Source: Paenibacillus fonticola DSM 21315 (GTDB taxonomy: Bacteria > Bacillota > Bacilli > Paenibacillales > Paenibacillaceae). Taken from it: a stretch of DNA of 64,000 bases. The DNA lies in contig NZ_KB907277.1 in NCBI RefSeq assembly GCF_000381905.1, positions 1 to 64,000 of the forward strand. Direction: 5' to 3'. The translations under genes were made by a program, and so were the position numbers. Every line of letters starts with the position of its first letter. Position 1 is the stretch's first letter. Shown here piece by piece: positions 50,953 to 61,459 of this stretch. The notes under the pieces are model-generated. The model was not told the DNA's origin and did no database searches. It saw only the letters and a list, made by a program, of their open reading frames with translations.

Positions 50953-52239
50953 TTAAAGTTTCCGCTCAAAAATCTGGGCGATTTCCGGCGGCAAATGATG
51001 CCAAACTGCCTGCAATTTATTATCCGGATAGTACAAAAAGAATTTACCCCGCTGGATTCCGCTAATCGAGCGGACAATTTCCGATACTTCGGAAATTTCC
51101 AATAAGCGGTCCTGCTTGTCCAGCAGCAAAATTTGTTTTCCGCGCAGTTCTTCGTCAGGACGAGATACATCATACGGCAGGTCCGTCGGAAAATCAATTT
51201 CCAGATCGTATTCCGGATGTAAGCCCAAATCTTTAAATATTTCACGAATTTCTTCTATTTTCCCCAAATCCAGCGATTCAAGTTCAACATATTTGTACAA
51301 TTTCCGATCCATAAAACGAGTGCAAAGATCGCGAATGACAGGGTCCTTTTCATTTTCCCATTGCATAAAGGACGTTTGAATCAGCGCTTCATCCAGCAGC
51401 AAATATTCCTGCACCGTTAAATCCGAATTGAACAAGCCCGGCAACGGATTCGGCAGAAAGGCAAACGAATATCCGCTCGTGTACAATTCCTTCGCCCGGC
51501 GGAAAATTTGCCGTAAAATAATTTCTGAACTGCGGGTAACGGGATGAAAATAAACTTGCCAGTACATTTGATAACGGGACATTAAATAATCCTCAACCGC
51601 ATGCATCCCCGTTTCTTTTACGACAATTCGCCCCTGGTAAGGCCGCAGCATCCGCAATATGCGATCCATGTCGATCGTTCCATAGTTCACACCGGTAAAA
51701 TAAGCATCCCGCAGCAAATAATCCATGCGATCCGCATCAAGCGGACTTGTGACCAAATTAACGACAATTTCATTTTCGTAGTCTTTACGTATGACCGATG
51801 CTACTTTAGCCGGAAAATCCTCGTCCATTTGTTTCAGTACACGACCTACCTCCGTATCCCCAAGCAAAATACGGCAGGTCCAATCCTCATGGTTCATTTG
51901 AAAGGCCTGTTCAATTGAATGTGAAAAAGGACCATGGCCTAAATCATGAAGCAGCGCAGCACAGAGAGCTACAAGACGTTCTTCCCGGGGCCAGTCCGGA
52001 TACGCATTTCGCTCAAATTGCGAAATGATTCGGCGGGTAATTTCATATACTCCTAAAGAATGAGAGAATCGGCTGTGCTCAGCACCATGAAATGTCAAGT
52101 AAGATGTACCAAGCTGGCGGATTCGGCGGAGCCGCTGGAATTCCTTCGTATTAATAAGTAACCAGATCAATTGATCCTGAACATGAATATAATTATGAAC
52201 AGGATCTTTGAATACCTTTTCTTCGCGAAGATGATTCAT
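50953..52239 (-). CDS. HD-domain phosphohydrolase (dGTPase-like, YwfO type)
   Basis: 428 residues. The HD metal site is seen in HGAEHSRFSHSLGVYE, ALLHDLGHGPFSHSIE and SPLDADRMDYLLRDAYFTGV, the pattern of the SAMHD1/YwfO branch that hydrolyses dNTPs or related nucleotides. Actual substrate is unknown. ATG at 52239 follows AGGAGGAATGAG. The upstream region has a cluster of TGTCGAA-like motifs. In B. subtilis metS lies at this position. Confidence 0.9.
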   Translation of the reverse strand: MNHLREEKVFKDPVHNYIHVQDQLIWLLINTKEFQRLRRIRQLGTSYLTFHGAEHSRFSHSLGVYEITRRIISQFERNAYPDWPREERLVALCAALLHDLGHGPFSHSIEQAFQMNHEDWTCRILLGDTEVGRVLKQMDEDFPAKVASVIRKDYENEIVVNLVTSPLDADRMDYLLRDAYFTGVNYGTIDMDRILRMLRPYQGRIVVKETGMHAVEDYLMSRYQMYWQVYFHPVTRSSEIILRQIFRRAKELYTSGYSFAFLPNPLPGLFNSDLTVQEYLLLDEALIQTSFMQWENEKDPVIRDLCTRFMDRKLYKYVELESLDLGKIEEIREIFKDLGLHPEYDLEIDFPTDLPYDVSRPDEELRGKQILLLDKQDRLLEISEVSEIVRSISGIQRGKFFLYYPDNKLQAVWHHLPPEIAQIFERKL

Positions 52240-52312
52240 GACTCATTCCTCCTTGTTCCGATGAATTTATAGCATTAAGAATGCAATGAAGCTGTTGCTG
52301 AATTCCTGCGAT

Positions 52313-52383
52313 TGTCGAGAATATCAACAATTTTGTCGAATATTGTCTAATTGTGTCGTATTTGATATAAATATTATGTCGAT
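52313..52383 (+). promoter_or_regulatory. Phased array of Spo0A-box-like motifs
   Basis: Five TGTC-core motifs in one orientation: TGTCGAG 52313, TGTCGAA 52334, TGTCTAA 52344, TGTCGTA 52354 and TGTCGAT 52377. Starts are 21, 10, 10 and 23 bases apart, close to whole turns of the helix. The Spo0A core consensus is TGNCGAA. The array lies between the HD gene and abrB. Confidence 0.6.
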
Positions 52384-52477
52384 GCAAAAAAAGCCCGGTA
52401 TAAAAGCAATTTTTAGCTATCAGCAGTGCATTATTATCATTTTTTTAGTAAATTAACTGAACTCTACCATAAATAGG

Positions 52478-52506
52478 TTGACTGTTTTGGGAAACGTTGG
52501 TATTAT
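52478..52506 (+). promoter_or_regulatory. abrB promoter
   Basis: TTGACT (52478-52483), 17-bp spacer, TATTAT (52501-52506) on the plus strand. A TTTGTCGAAA Spo0A box (52528-52537) lies about 20 bases downstream of the -10, the layout expected for repression of abrB by Spo0A~P. Confidence 0.78.
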
Positions 52507-52589
52507 AAATATCATAAAAGATAGAAGTTTGTCGAAATATGACACTTTTAATTTAACTCAAAATTTTGCGAGAGGGGTAATCATCAGTT

Positions 52590-52844
52590 ATGATGAAATC
52601 AACAGGTATTGTAAGAAAAGTAGATGAGCTAGGTCGCGTAGTTATTCCTATCGAATTACGTCGTACGCTCGGTATTGGAGAGAAGGATGCGCTTGAAATT
52701 TATGTAGATGGTGAGCGTATCATGCTTAAAAAATACGAGCCTGCTTGCATCTTCTGCGGCAATGCAGAGAACGTCACTTACTTCAAAGGCAAAATTGTTT
52801 GCCACGAATGCCTCACAGAAATTCCAACACCTGTGACAAATTAA
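52590..52844 (+). CDS. abrB: Transition-state regulator AbrB
   Basis: 84-residue DNA-binding protein that represses stationary-phase genes. N-terminal swapped-hairpin domain (MMKSTGIVRKVDELGRVVIPIELRRTLGI) and a C-terminal half with CIFC and CHEC, wider cysteine content than B. subtilis AbrB and possibly metal binding. ATG at 52590 with GAGAGGGG upstream. One of only two plus-strand genes here; abrB is divergent in B. subtilis too. Confidence 0.96.
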   Translation: MMKSTGIVRKVDELGRVVIPIELRRTLGIGEKDALEIYVDGERIMLKKYEPACIFCGNAENVTYFKGKIVCHECLTEIPTPVTN

Positions 52845-52908
52845 GAATTATAGTATATAATAGACTTACTGAATCTGTTAATTCTAACCTTTTTCATATC
52901 TCCTTGGT

Positions 52909-52955
52909 GCCTTCTTCGGCTTGAACCCGGCCGAATGAAGGCTCCCTTTTTTTTG
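52909..52955 (+). terminator. abrB terminator
   Basis: GCCTTCTTCGGC/GCCGAATGAAGGC stem followed by eight T on the plus strand. It may also affect rsmI, which ends 40 bp further on the other strand. Confidence 0.88.
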
Positions 52956-52994
52956 TTGCGCCTTTATTTTAACTATAACCGCGATACATTAACG

Positions 52995-53885
52995 CTATAT
53001 CAAAGCCTGATAAATATCCCTCTTCGATACCCCTCGATCGTTCGCCGCCCTCTTCATAGCTTCCTTGCGCGGCAATCCTTCTTGTTCATAATGAGCAACA
53101 TGCTCCAATATAGACAACGGCTTCCACCAAGCATTCCGTTTCTCCTGAAGCTGCTGCGGATCAGCTCCTTCCACAACAATACAATATTCTCCGACAGGCG
53201 GATGGGCTTCTAGCCATTCCAGACAAGCTTGAACCGTACCCCTGGCCATTTCCTCATAACGTTTCGTTAATTCACGGGCCAACACGATTTGACGATTCCC
53301 CCAAGCATCAAGCAACGATTCCAACGTTCTCGTCAGGCGGTGCGGCGACTCATACATAAGCAAGGTACTCTCCTCCTCTTGCTGCGATTGCAGCAATCGA
53401 TCCCGGCTCTGCTGGTCCCGGGGGAGAAAGCCGATAAATTTAAATTGTTCCGTAGATAAACCGGATACAATCAGGGCCGACAACGCGGCATTCGCTCCCG
53501 GGATAGGTACGACGTCAATTTCCGCCTCAAGGGCCTGCTTCACCAAATCGCTTCCGGGATCGGAGACCGCCGGCAGACCGGCATCGCTGACGAGCGCCAA
53601 ATTTTTTCCTTCCATTATAAGACGTATCAGCTCGGGACCGCTAGAAAGCCGATTATGCTCGTGATAGCTGACCAGTTTGCCCGGCGTAATTTCAAAGTGC
53701 GATAACAGCTTTCTCGTCTGCCGGGTATCTTCTGCCGCAATGATGTCTGCTTCCCGCAAAATGCGAACTGCTCGAAATGTCATATCCTCCAAATTGCCGA
53801 TGGGCGTGGCCACAAGATAGAGTTTGCCCATTTTAGCATTCCCGTTCTCGGTATCTGTAAAGCTCTTTTGGATCTTTACATTCAT
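52995..53885 (-). CDS. rsmI: 16S rRNA (cytidine-2'-O)-methyltransferase
   Basis: Methylates C1402 of 16S rRNA. About 296 residues of the tetrapyrrole-methylase fold with LYLVATPIGNLEDMTFRAVRIL, AAEDTRQTRKLL, SDAGLPAVSDPGSDLV and PGANAALSALIVSGL. ATG at 53885 has AGAGGG six bases upstream; earlier codons overlap yabB. Downstream of yabB as in B. subtilis, without yazA between them. Confidence 0.95.
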   Translation of the reverse strand: MNVKIQKSFTDTENGNAKMGKLYLVATPIGNLEDMTFRAVRILREADIIAAEDTRQTRKLLSHFEITPGKLVSYHEHNRLSSGPELIRLIMEGKNLALVSDAGLPAVSDPGSDLVKQALEAEIDVVPIPGANAALSALIVSGLSTEQFKFIGFLPRDQQSRDRLLQSQQEEESTLLMYESPHRLTRTLESLLDAWGNRQIVLARELTKRYEEMARGTVQACLEWLEAHPPVGEYCIVVEGADPQQLQEKRNAWWKPLSILEHVAHYEQEGLPRKEAMKRAANDRGVSKRDIYQALI

Positions 53886-53902
53886 AATCATCCCTCTTCT
53901 GA

Positions 53903-54658
53903 TCACTCTGATCTATAGTATATGTCATAAATTTCCTTACTGTATTCTCCATTGTCCTGATATACGATAAGCGGCGGCAATACGCGAATATCTGGTTTAC
54001 CATCCCGATGAGCTTCAATCAGCACCATATTGGCTTCCATTCCCGCTCTTGGATGAACAAAACGGATCACTTTCGGCTCCAGGCGGTACTGGCGCAGTAT
54101 GGTCATAATTTCGCCCAGCCGCTGCGGCTTATGCACCATCGACATCTTGCCTCCGGTTCGCAGCAGTCTCATGGAGGAGCTTATGACTTCCTCCAAGGTA
54201 CAATGGATCTCATGTCTTGCGATCGCTTGATGCGGATTCAGCTTAAGATCCCCGCCCGTCAGCGGCATATAAGGCGGATTCACCGTTAAAGCATCGTATA
54301 CTCCGTGTCCTGTCTCCTGAACCAATTGCCGCAAATCTCCCTCCCGTATCGTAATCTGATGCTGCAGATGATTCAGCTCCGTACTGCGGCGCGCCATATC
54401 GGCAAGCCTTGGCTGGATTTCAATTCCTTCTATTAAAGCTTCCGTACGGGTAGATAGCAGGAGGGGAATAACCCCATTGCCGGTACAAAGATCAAGGATC
54501 TTCCCCCGCTTCGGTACGGCCGCAAATCGGGCCAGCAGCACGGCATCCATCGAAAAGCTGAACACCTCATCACTTTGGATAATCCGTAATTGATGCGTCA
54601 AAAGGTCGTCCAGCCGCTCCTCTGCATATAGGGGGACTTCTATTGGAAATTGGCTCAT
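53903..54658 (-). CDS. yabB: tRNA1(Val) (adenine(37)-N6)-methyltransferase
   Basis: SAM-dependent N6-adenine methylase of 251 residues. SAM motif ILDLCTGNGVIPLLLSTR (~53-70), catalytic NPPYMPL (~130-136), which marks N6-adenine or N5-glutamine methylases. Family similarity to TrmN6/YabB; the tRNA target is taken from that family. ATG at 54658 after GGAAGG. Between yabA and rsmI. Confidence 0.9.
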   Translation of the reverse strand: MSQFPIEVPLYAEERLDDLLTHQLRIIQSDEVFSFSMDAVLLARFAAVPKRGKILDLCTGNGVIPLLLSTRTEALIEGIEIQPRLADMARRSTELNHLQHQITIREGDLRQLVQETGHGVYDALTVNPPYMPLTGGDLKLNPHQAIARHEIHCTLEEVISSSMRLLRTGGKMSMVHKPQRLGEIMTILRQYRLEPKVIRFVHPRAGMEANMVLIEAHRDGKPDIRVLPPLIVYQDNGEYSKEIYDIYYRSE

Positions 54659-54702
54659 CGTCTTTTGCCTTCCTTTTCACCTATAATAATATCCCAATAT
54701 TG

Positions 54703-54729
54703 AAAAAAACCGTAGGAAAATCCTACGGC
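54703..54729 (-). terminator. yabA terminator
   Basis: CCGTAGGA/TCCTACGG stem with TTT loop and seven T on the minus strand, just after the yabA stop. Confidence 0.92.
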
Positions 54730-54734
54730 TTGAC

Positions 54735-55112
54735 TCATTTATTCAAAAAAGACAAACAGAACAAGCAATCCCCTTCTGTTCGCAAATGTCCGTAATACAC
54801 ATTACAAATATGGAATCCTTCGTGATACAGACGGGCGAGATTATCATAACCTTCACCGACGATATCCATTGCTTCCCGTGAATCCTTGCCTTCAGCCAGT
54901 GAATGATCCCCTTGATCTGAAGACGGCAATGGTTGGCGGCCTTCGGTAGTCTCCCGCAATATTTTGCGCAATTGTTCGTTTTCCAGAAGCAGCTGCTGAT
55001 TTTCCTCCACCAGCTTCTTCACCTCTAGCACCAGTTTGCTTAATTCGCCATGAACGGTACCCATTTGTATGTCCAGCGCCTGCATATGTTTAAAAATATC
55101 TTTATTCTCCAA
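54735..55112 (-). CDS. yabA: DNA replication initiation control protein YabA
   Basis: Brakes initiation by binding DnaA and the DnaN clamp. 125 residues: N-terminal coiled coil (EVKKLVEENQQLLLENEQLRKIL) and C-terminal zinc site with His-Cys (FHICNVYYG) and CLFC. Starts at TTG 55112 after GGGGTGGG. Same place as in B. subtilis. Confidence 0.95.
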   Translation of the reverse strand: MENKDIFKHMQALDIQMGTVHGELSKLVLEVKKLVEENQQLLLENEQLRKILRETTEGRQPLPSSDQGDHSLAEGKDSREAMDIVGEGYDNLARLYHEGFHICNVYYGHLRTEGDCLFCLSFLNK

Positions 55113-55157
55113 GTTCCCACCCCAGAGTCATCTCTAAAGTCTATCTTGAACAATCCA

Positions 55158-55958
55158 TTATTTAACTACAACATCATCCAAGGAAAGTTCCCTGACTTTG
55201 CCCATATCAAATAATTGTACATGAACCGAACGCGAGCCCGCATTCAGTCCGACGACTTTACCTTCACCCATTGAAGTAATGACTAACTTGCCTACCGCCG
55301 GTAACTCTTCCTTTACGCTCTCATAGTTATCATGTTCAAATTTCAAGCAGCACATCAGCCGCCCGCAAAGGCCGGAAATTTTGGTCGGATTCAGCGATAA
55401 GCTTTGATCCTTGGCCATCTTGATCGATACAGGCTCAAAATCCCCTAACCAGGATGAACAGCAGAGCACCCGTCCGCATGGACCGATCCCGCCAAGCATC
55501 TTGGCTTCGTCCCGCACGCCAATTTGGCGAAGCTCGATACGCGTACGGAAGATGCTGGCTAAATCCTTAACGAGTTCCCGGAAATCAACCCGTCCTTCCG
55601 CCGTGAAATAAAAAATGATCTTGTTGCGGTCAAAAGTAAATTCCACATCGACCAGCTTCATTTTGAGATCGTGATCTTTAATTTTATTTAAACAAGTGGC
55701 AAAAGCGTTCTTTGCCGCAAGCTTGTTCTCTTCGACAACACGGGCATCGGTATCATCAGCAATCCGAATCACCTTCTTCAGCGGAAGGACAACATCAGAT
55801 TCTCCAACCTGCTTCTTCCCGACAACAACTTTTCCATATTCGATCCCGCGCGCCGTCTCAACGATGACGCTCTGTTCCTTCTCAACCGGAAGGTCCAGGG
55901 GATCGAAATAATATATTTTGCCCGCTTTCTTGAAACGGACACCTACTACAGTGTACAA
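55158..55958 (-). CDS. ricT: PSP1-domain protein RicT (YaaT)
   Basis: Part of the RicAFT complex that binds two [4Fe-4S] clusters and helps RNase Y and sporulation. About 266 residues from YTVVGVRFKKAGKIYYFDPL; cysteines are in GPCGRVLCCSSWL and SGLCGRLMCCLKFEH. I chose TTG at 55958 with GAGGGGG seven bases upstream, giving the length and N terminus of B. subtilis YaaT (275); the open frame runs 28 codons further upstream without family match. Confidence 0.94.
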   Translation of the reverse strand: MYTVVGVRFKKAGKIYYFDPLDLPVEKEQSVIVETARGIEYGKVVVGKKQVGESDVVLPLKKVIRIADDTDARVVEENKLAAKNAFATCLNKIKDHDLKMKLVDVEFTFDRNKIIFYFTAEGRVDFRELVKDLASIFRTRIELRQIGVRDEAKMLGGIGPCGRVLCCSSWLGDFEPVSIKMAKDQSLSLNPTKISGLCGRLMCCLKFEHDNYESVKEELPAVGKLVITSMGEGKVVGLNAGSRSVHVQLFDMGKVRELSLDDVVVK

Positions 55959-56073
55959 AAACTTACCCCCTCGTCCAGCACTAAAAGCTATGTGACCCTC
56001 AAAATAAATCCCTTGTTTTTCATGGGAGAAAGTTTGCTGCAAATACTTGTGTCATGACATCGTTCTATCTGTT

Positions 56074-57054
56074 TCATGGATGTCCTGCCACACCGATCAA
56101 AAACTGCTCAACACAGAGCTGTCCGTTCATATGCTGCCTAAGCTTCTTTCGGCTGTCCGCTGCCAGAGCCATGGCGTCAATCCAATGCTCCTGACTGCGG
56201 CTTGAGGCATGTCTGGTGATGAAATCGAGCTCGTCTATGAAAACGATTTGGTCATGTCTATAATAGAGCGCATGGAGCATGTCCTTGAACCACAAATGAA
56301 AAAGATTAAACAACATGTCCAAATGGTCGCTGAGGCCTGCCTTGAAAATAATCTGCTGCGCTGTTATTAAAGGAGTCCCGCCGCGTCCTGCGGATTCCTT
56401 CCCTAATTGTAACACTACGTTTCTAATTTCTGCAAACCAATTCTGTTGTAATAATTCCCGGCACGGACCCAGTCCTGCCGCCAAATGCACGGCACACCTT
56501 GCAAGGGTGGACGGAAATCCTTCCTTCGCCAAAATATGGAGCATTTGTTCTGGATCAAGCGGGGTAAAAGGAACCCACTGCGCTCGCGATTGAATGGTCG
56601 GGAGCAAGGCTCGTCCATTATCCGACAAAAGAATGGCTACCGCCGGAGTCGGCGGCTCTTCCAAAAACTTCAGCAAGCTATTGGCTGCCTGCACAGTCAT
56701 TTTCTCTGATTCATCAATAATATATGCCTTCGGATTTCCACTCTTCGAGCGATATGAGAAAATCCGCTGCAAGTCGCGGATTTGATCAATTTTGATGGTA
56801 GAGCCTTCCGGGGCGATCATATGAAGGTCAGGGTGATTGCCGTGCATGATTTTACGGCATTCCAGACATTCCCCACAAGCATCGTCCTCCTTCTCTGTAC
56901 AGAACAGCGCCTGAACGAATGCCATGGCCATTTCCTTCTGTCCGCTCCCCGGAGGGCCGCTAAATATATAAGCATGCGACAATTGATTCCGGCGAAGCCC
57001 GCTTTGCAGCAGTCCCTTTGCCGTCTCTTGCCCAACAATTTGTTGAAATGACAT
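56074..57054 (-). CDS. holB: DNA polymerase III delta' subunit
   Basis: Clamp-loader subunit of ~326 residues. AAA+ fold with a degenerate Walker A (GPPGSGQKEMA, no GKT), as usual for delta', four-cysteine zinc module CGECLECRK (~60-70 with an earlier Cys), and SLLKFLEEPP (sensor region) and IQSRAQ. ATG at 57054 (MSFQQIVGQ) fits the family; an in-frame ATG at 57066 abuts the AAGGA site. Between yaaR and ricT. Confidence 0.94.
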   Translation of the reverse strand: MSFQQIVGQETAKGLLQSGLRRNQLSHAYIFSGPPGSGQKEMAMAFVQALFCTEKEDDACGECLECRKIMHGNHPDLHMIAPEGSTIKIDQIRDLQRIFSYRSKSGNPKAYIIDESEKMTVQAANSLLKFLEEPPTPAVAILLSDNGRALLPTIQSRAQWVPFTPLDPEQMLHILAKEGFPSTLARCAVHLAAGLGPCRELLQQNWFAEIRNVVLQLGKESAGRGGTPLITAQQIIFKAGLSDHLDMLFNLFHLWFKDMLHALYYRHDQIVFIDELDFITRHASSRSQEHWIDAMALAADSRKKLRQHMNGQLCVEQFLIGVAGHP

Positions 57055-57115
57055 CAATATTCTCATTCCTTCTTAATGATGGTACCGTTCAGCAAGCCCG
57101 CTTGATGAACAACCA

Positions 57116-57559
57116 TTAAAAGCTAAAATTAATCAGCAAGCCGCGGATTTCTCCCATTTTCTGCAGAAGATCAATCTTGCCCTGCTCGGTCTCCAGCAAT
57201 TCGTCAGCCATCTCCAGCAGCTTGGCATCCACTTCATCCAACAGCTTATAGCGCTTCCCCCGCCCTCGGCGGTCCCATCCCCGGGAATCCTTCATACTCA
57301 CGCCGCGCCGGACCGTATCTTCCAAAAATCTTTTGACCAGAAGACGATACGCTTTCAGCTCGCGAATTGTCATGGAACGGGCCAGACGGTCGCCTTGAAG
57401 CTGGATTTCTTTAAAACGGCGATTGAGCTCTTCCTGGGAAGCACGCTCCCCCTGCTGCTGCATCACATCGGAGAATGTTTTGGATTGAACTGGTTTGGCC
57501 GCATTATCGTTGACCCCCAGCCCGCTATTCAGCGGCCTAAACCCTGGATCTATCTTCAT
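57116..57559 (-). CDS. yaaR: YaaR family protein (DUF327)
   Basis: About 147 residues, largely helical and charged: FSDVMQQQGERASQEELNRRFKEIQ, GDRLARSMTIRELKAYRLLVKRFLED, then RRGVSMKDSRGWDRRGRGKRYKLLDEVDAKL. The family is a conserved neighbour of holB, tmk and darA; its function is not known. ATG at 57559 (MKIDPGF) matches the family start; a GTG lies three codons before. The 57560-57790 gap shows no gene. Confidence 0.92.
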   Translation of the reverse strand: MKIDPGFRPLNSGLGVNDNAAKPVQSKTFSDVMQQQGERASQEELNRRFKEIQLQGDRLARSMTIRELKAYRLLVKRFLEDTVRRGVSMKDSRGWDRRGRGKRYKLLDEVDAKLLEMADELLETEQGKIDLLQKMGEIRGLLINFSF

Positions 57560-57790
57560 TGCATTCACAGCCTATCATAAAATATTGTGAACCTTGGTCC
57601 AGCACAAGCTGGATCATATCAAATTTATGCTTTATAAAGAAAAACGTCTATCGGTGTATTTTCCTAGGAAGACAGGCCGCCTTTAGCGGTAGTTTTATCG
57701 TGCGATATCAGGCAGCTATAGCTTGTTATAGCTCCGGATTTTGAATTGCTGCTTTCTGATGTTTTTTTGAAAAAGACGGTCAAGTGTCGA

Positions 57791-58120
57791 TTAAAAATGT
57801 TCAAAGCGGTCTACAGGCAGTACGAAAACAGTAGCTCCCCCCACCTGCACTTCAACAGGCAGCGGCAAATACGAATCGGTCGTGCCGCTCATCGGCGTCA
57901 CTGGGGTGACAAGCTGTTCACGAACCTTACAACTGCTGCGGATGACGTTTAACACAGATTCTACCTGATTGTCATCTACCCCGATCATAAACGTCGTGTT
58001 CCCTGCCCGTAAAAAACCACCGGTACTCGCTAGTTTCGTTGCCCGATAATTTTCCTTTACGAGCGCACTGGATAGACGATTGCTGTCTTTATCTTGGATA
58101 ATCGCAATGATCAGTTTCAT
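57791..58120 (-). CDS. darA: Cyclic di-AMP receptor DarA (YaaQ, PII-like)
   Basis: 109 residues of the DarA/PstA family, a PII-like trimer that binds c-di-AMP: KLIIAIIQDKDSNRLSSALVKENYRATKLASTGGFLRAGNTTFMIGVDD, with the ligand loops around TGGFLRAGNTT and the LPLPVEVQVGGATVFVL strand. Downstream target is unknown. ATG at 58120 follows GAGGAGGGG. A c-di-AMP riboswitch lies 8 kb away in the same window. Confidence 0.96.
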   Translation of the reverse strand: MKLIIAIIQDKDSNRLSSALVKENYRATKLASTGGFLRAGNTTFMIGVDDNQVESVLNVIRSSCKVREQLVTPVTPMSGTTDSYLPLPVEVQVGGATVFVLPVDRFEHF

Positions 58121-58197
58121 TACAGCCCCTCCTCGTATTTACAATGTCATTTGGTTCGTACTCGGCCTACGCAACCGAATACATTTATATTTGACAA

Positions 58198-58831
58198 TCA
58201 TACTGCAAATTCCTTTAATGCTGCGAAAAGATACCTTCCCATTTCGCCGCTAATTTCCTCCAGCTTCCGCGAAGCATCGATCGTAATGATCCGCTCCGGG
58301 TACATGGCTGCAGCGATCTGGTAGCCTTCCCTTACTTTATTATGGAACTCCAGACTTTCCATGTCCAGCCTGTTCACTTCGCGACCTTGACCAGAGGCAA
58401 TTCGGGCCAGCCCTGCTGCCGGTTCAATATCCATATAAAATGTAAGATCCGGAAAACGGCCGTTTGTCGCAAAGCGGTTAATGGCCAGCACTTCTTCTAC
58501 GCCAAGCCCTCGGGCATGCCCTTGGTATGCGAGGCTGCTATCGATAAATCGATCGCATAATACGATGGTTCCCTCTTTCAGCGCAGGCTCTACCTTCTCC
58601 GCCAAATGCTGACGTCTGGCCGCTGCGTAGAGCAGCGCTTCCGTACGGGCATCCATTGCCGTGTGCTCCGGAGCGAGAATCACCTCCCTGATTCGTTCGG
58701 AAATCACGATTCCCCCAGGCTCTCTTGTAGTCAAGCAGTCAATCCCCTGCTCCTGGAGCATAGAGCTTAATAGCTGCAGCATCGTCGTCTTCCCCGAGCC
58801 TTCTCCGCCTTCCAGCGTAATGAACATCCCT

Positions 58832-58842
<11 letters not shown>
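58198..58842 (-). CDS. tmk: Thymidylate kinase
   Basis: Phosphorylates dTMP to dTDP. 214 residues: P-loop FITLEGGEGSGKTT (~6-19), TTREPGG (~41-47), the lid/DRF motif LCDRFIDSSLAYQG (~96-109). ATG at 58842 has GGGAG five bases upstream and overlaps the decarboxylase end by 11 bases, so these are coupled as in B. subtilis yaaO-tmk. Confidence 0.96.
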
Positions 58843-60829
<1,987 letters not shown>

Positions 60830-60988
60830 ATTTATCTGGTCCTTCCAAATTAACTTTTTCTTACCCTATTATTGCATAAACCAGAACTGGCTTCTATTAG
60901 GCGCTAATCTTCCCAAGGGGAAAGTGATCGGCCGATGGAAAACGAACCTTCGCCTCATTTTACCGTTTCTATCCTCCCCAGGGCAACA

Positions 60989-61025
60989 TAAAAGGACCCG
61001 CTACACGTTAATCAGCAGGTCCTTA
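60989..61025 (-). terminator. gin terminator
   Basis: AAGGACCTGCT/AGCGGGTCCTTT arms (one GU) and TTTTATG tail on the minus strand, 14 bp after gin. Confidence 0.6.
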
Positions 61026-61038
61026 ACTAAATGTACGA

Positions 61039-61224
61039 TTATGCATTCTTCTCTACCCATATCTGTTTCATACGATGAACGAAAAAGTCGTATTTCTCCT
61101 CCTGTACGTCCGTGTGAACCATCTCTGCTTCACAGGCATCACATATAAACTCAGATACAATATGAATTCCTTCATGTTTATGCTCACCGCATATGATGCA
61201 CGTATTCTGCGCATGTACATCCAT
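61039..61224 (-). CDS. gin: Sigma-G inhibitor Gin (CsfB)
   Basis: 61-residue zinc protein with CIICGEHKHEGIHI and FICDACEAEM, the two-CxxC pattern of Gin/CsfB. In B. subtilis it is made under SigF and keeps SigG inactive early in the forespore. ATG at 61224 after AAGGTGGG. Its place upstream of the yaaO-like gene matches csfB, but xpaC and yaaN are missing between them. I could not find a clean SigF promoter. Confidence 0.93.
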   Translation of the reverse strand: MDVHAQNTCIICGEHKHEGIHIVSEFICDACEAEMVHTDVQEEKYDFFVHRMKQIWVEKNA

Positions 61225-61459
61225 CCAGCAATCCCACCTTGATTTGTTTTACTATCAGTATGACACATGATCTACTAATTTAAACCCTTTCATAGTGCAT
61301 TACTTACTATACATGTATATGCAGCGCCTGCTGTAATGGTGTATGTACGGAAAAAACGTAAAATATTCTTTTTTTCTACCGATATTATATTAAGAGCATG
61401 CCCGGAATAAGGATGGATGCTTGTCTATTTTATTTTTTCAAGGAGGGTTGGATGTACTG

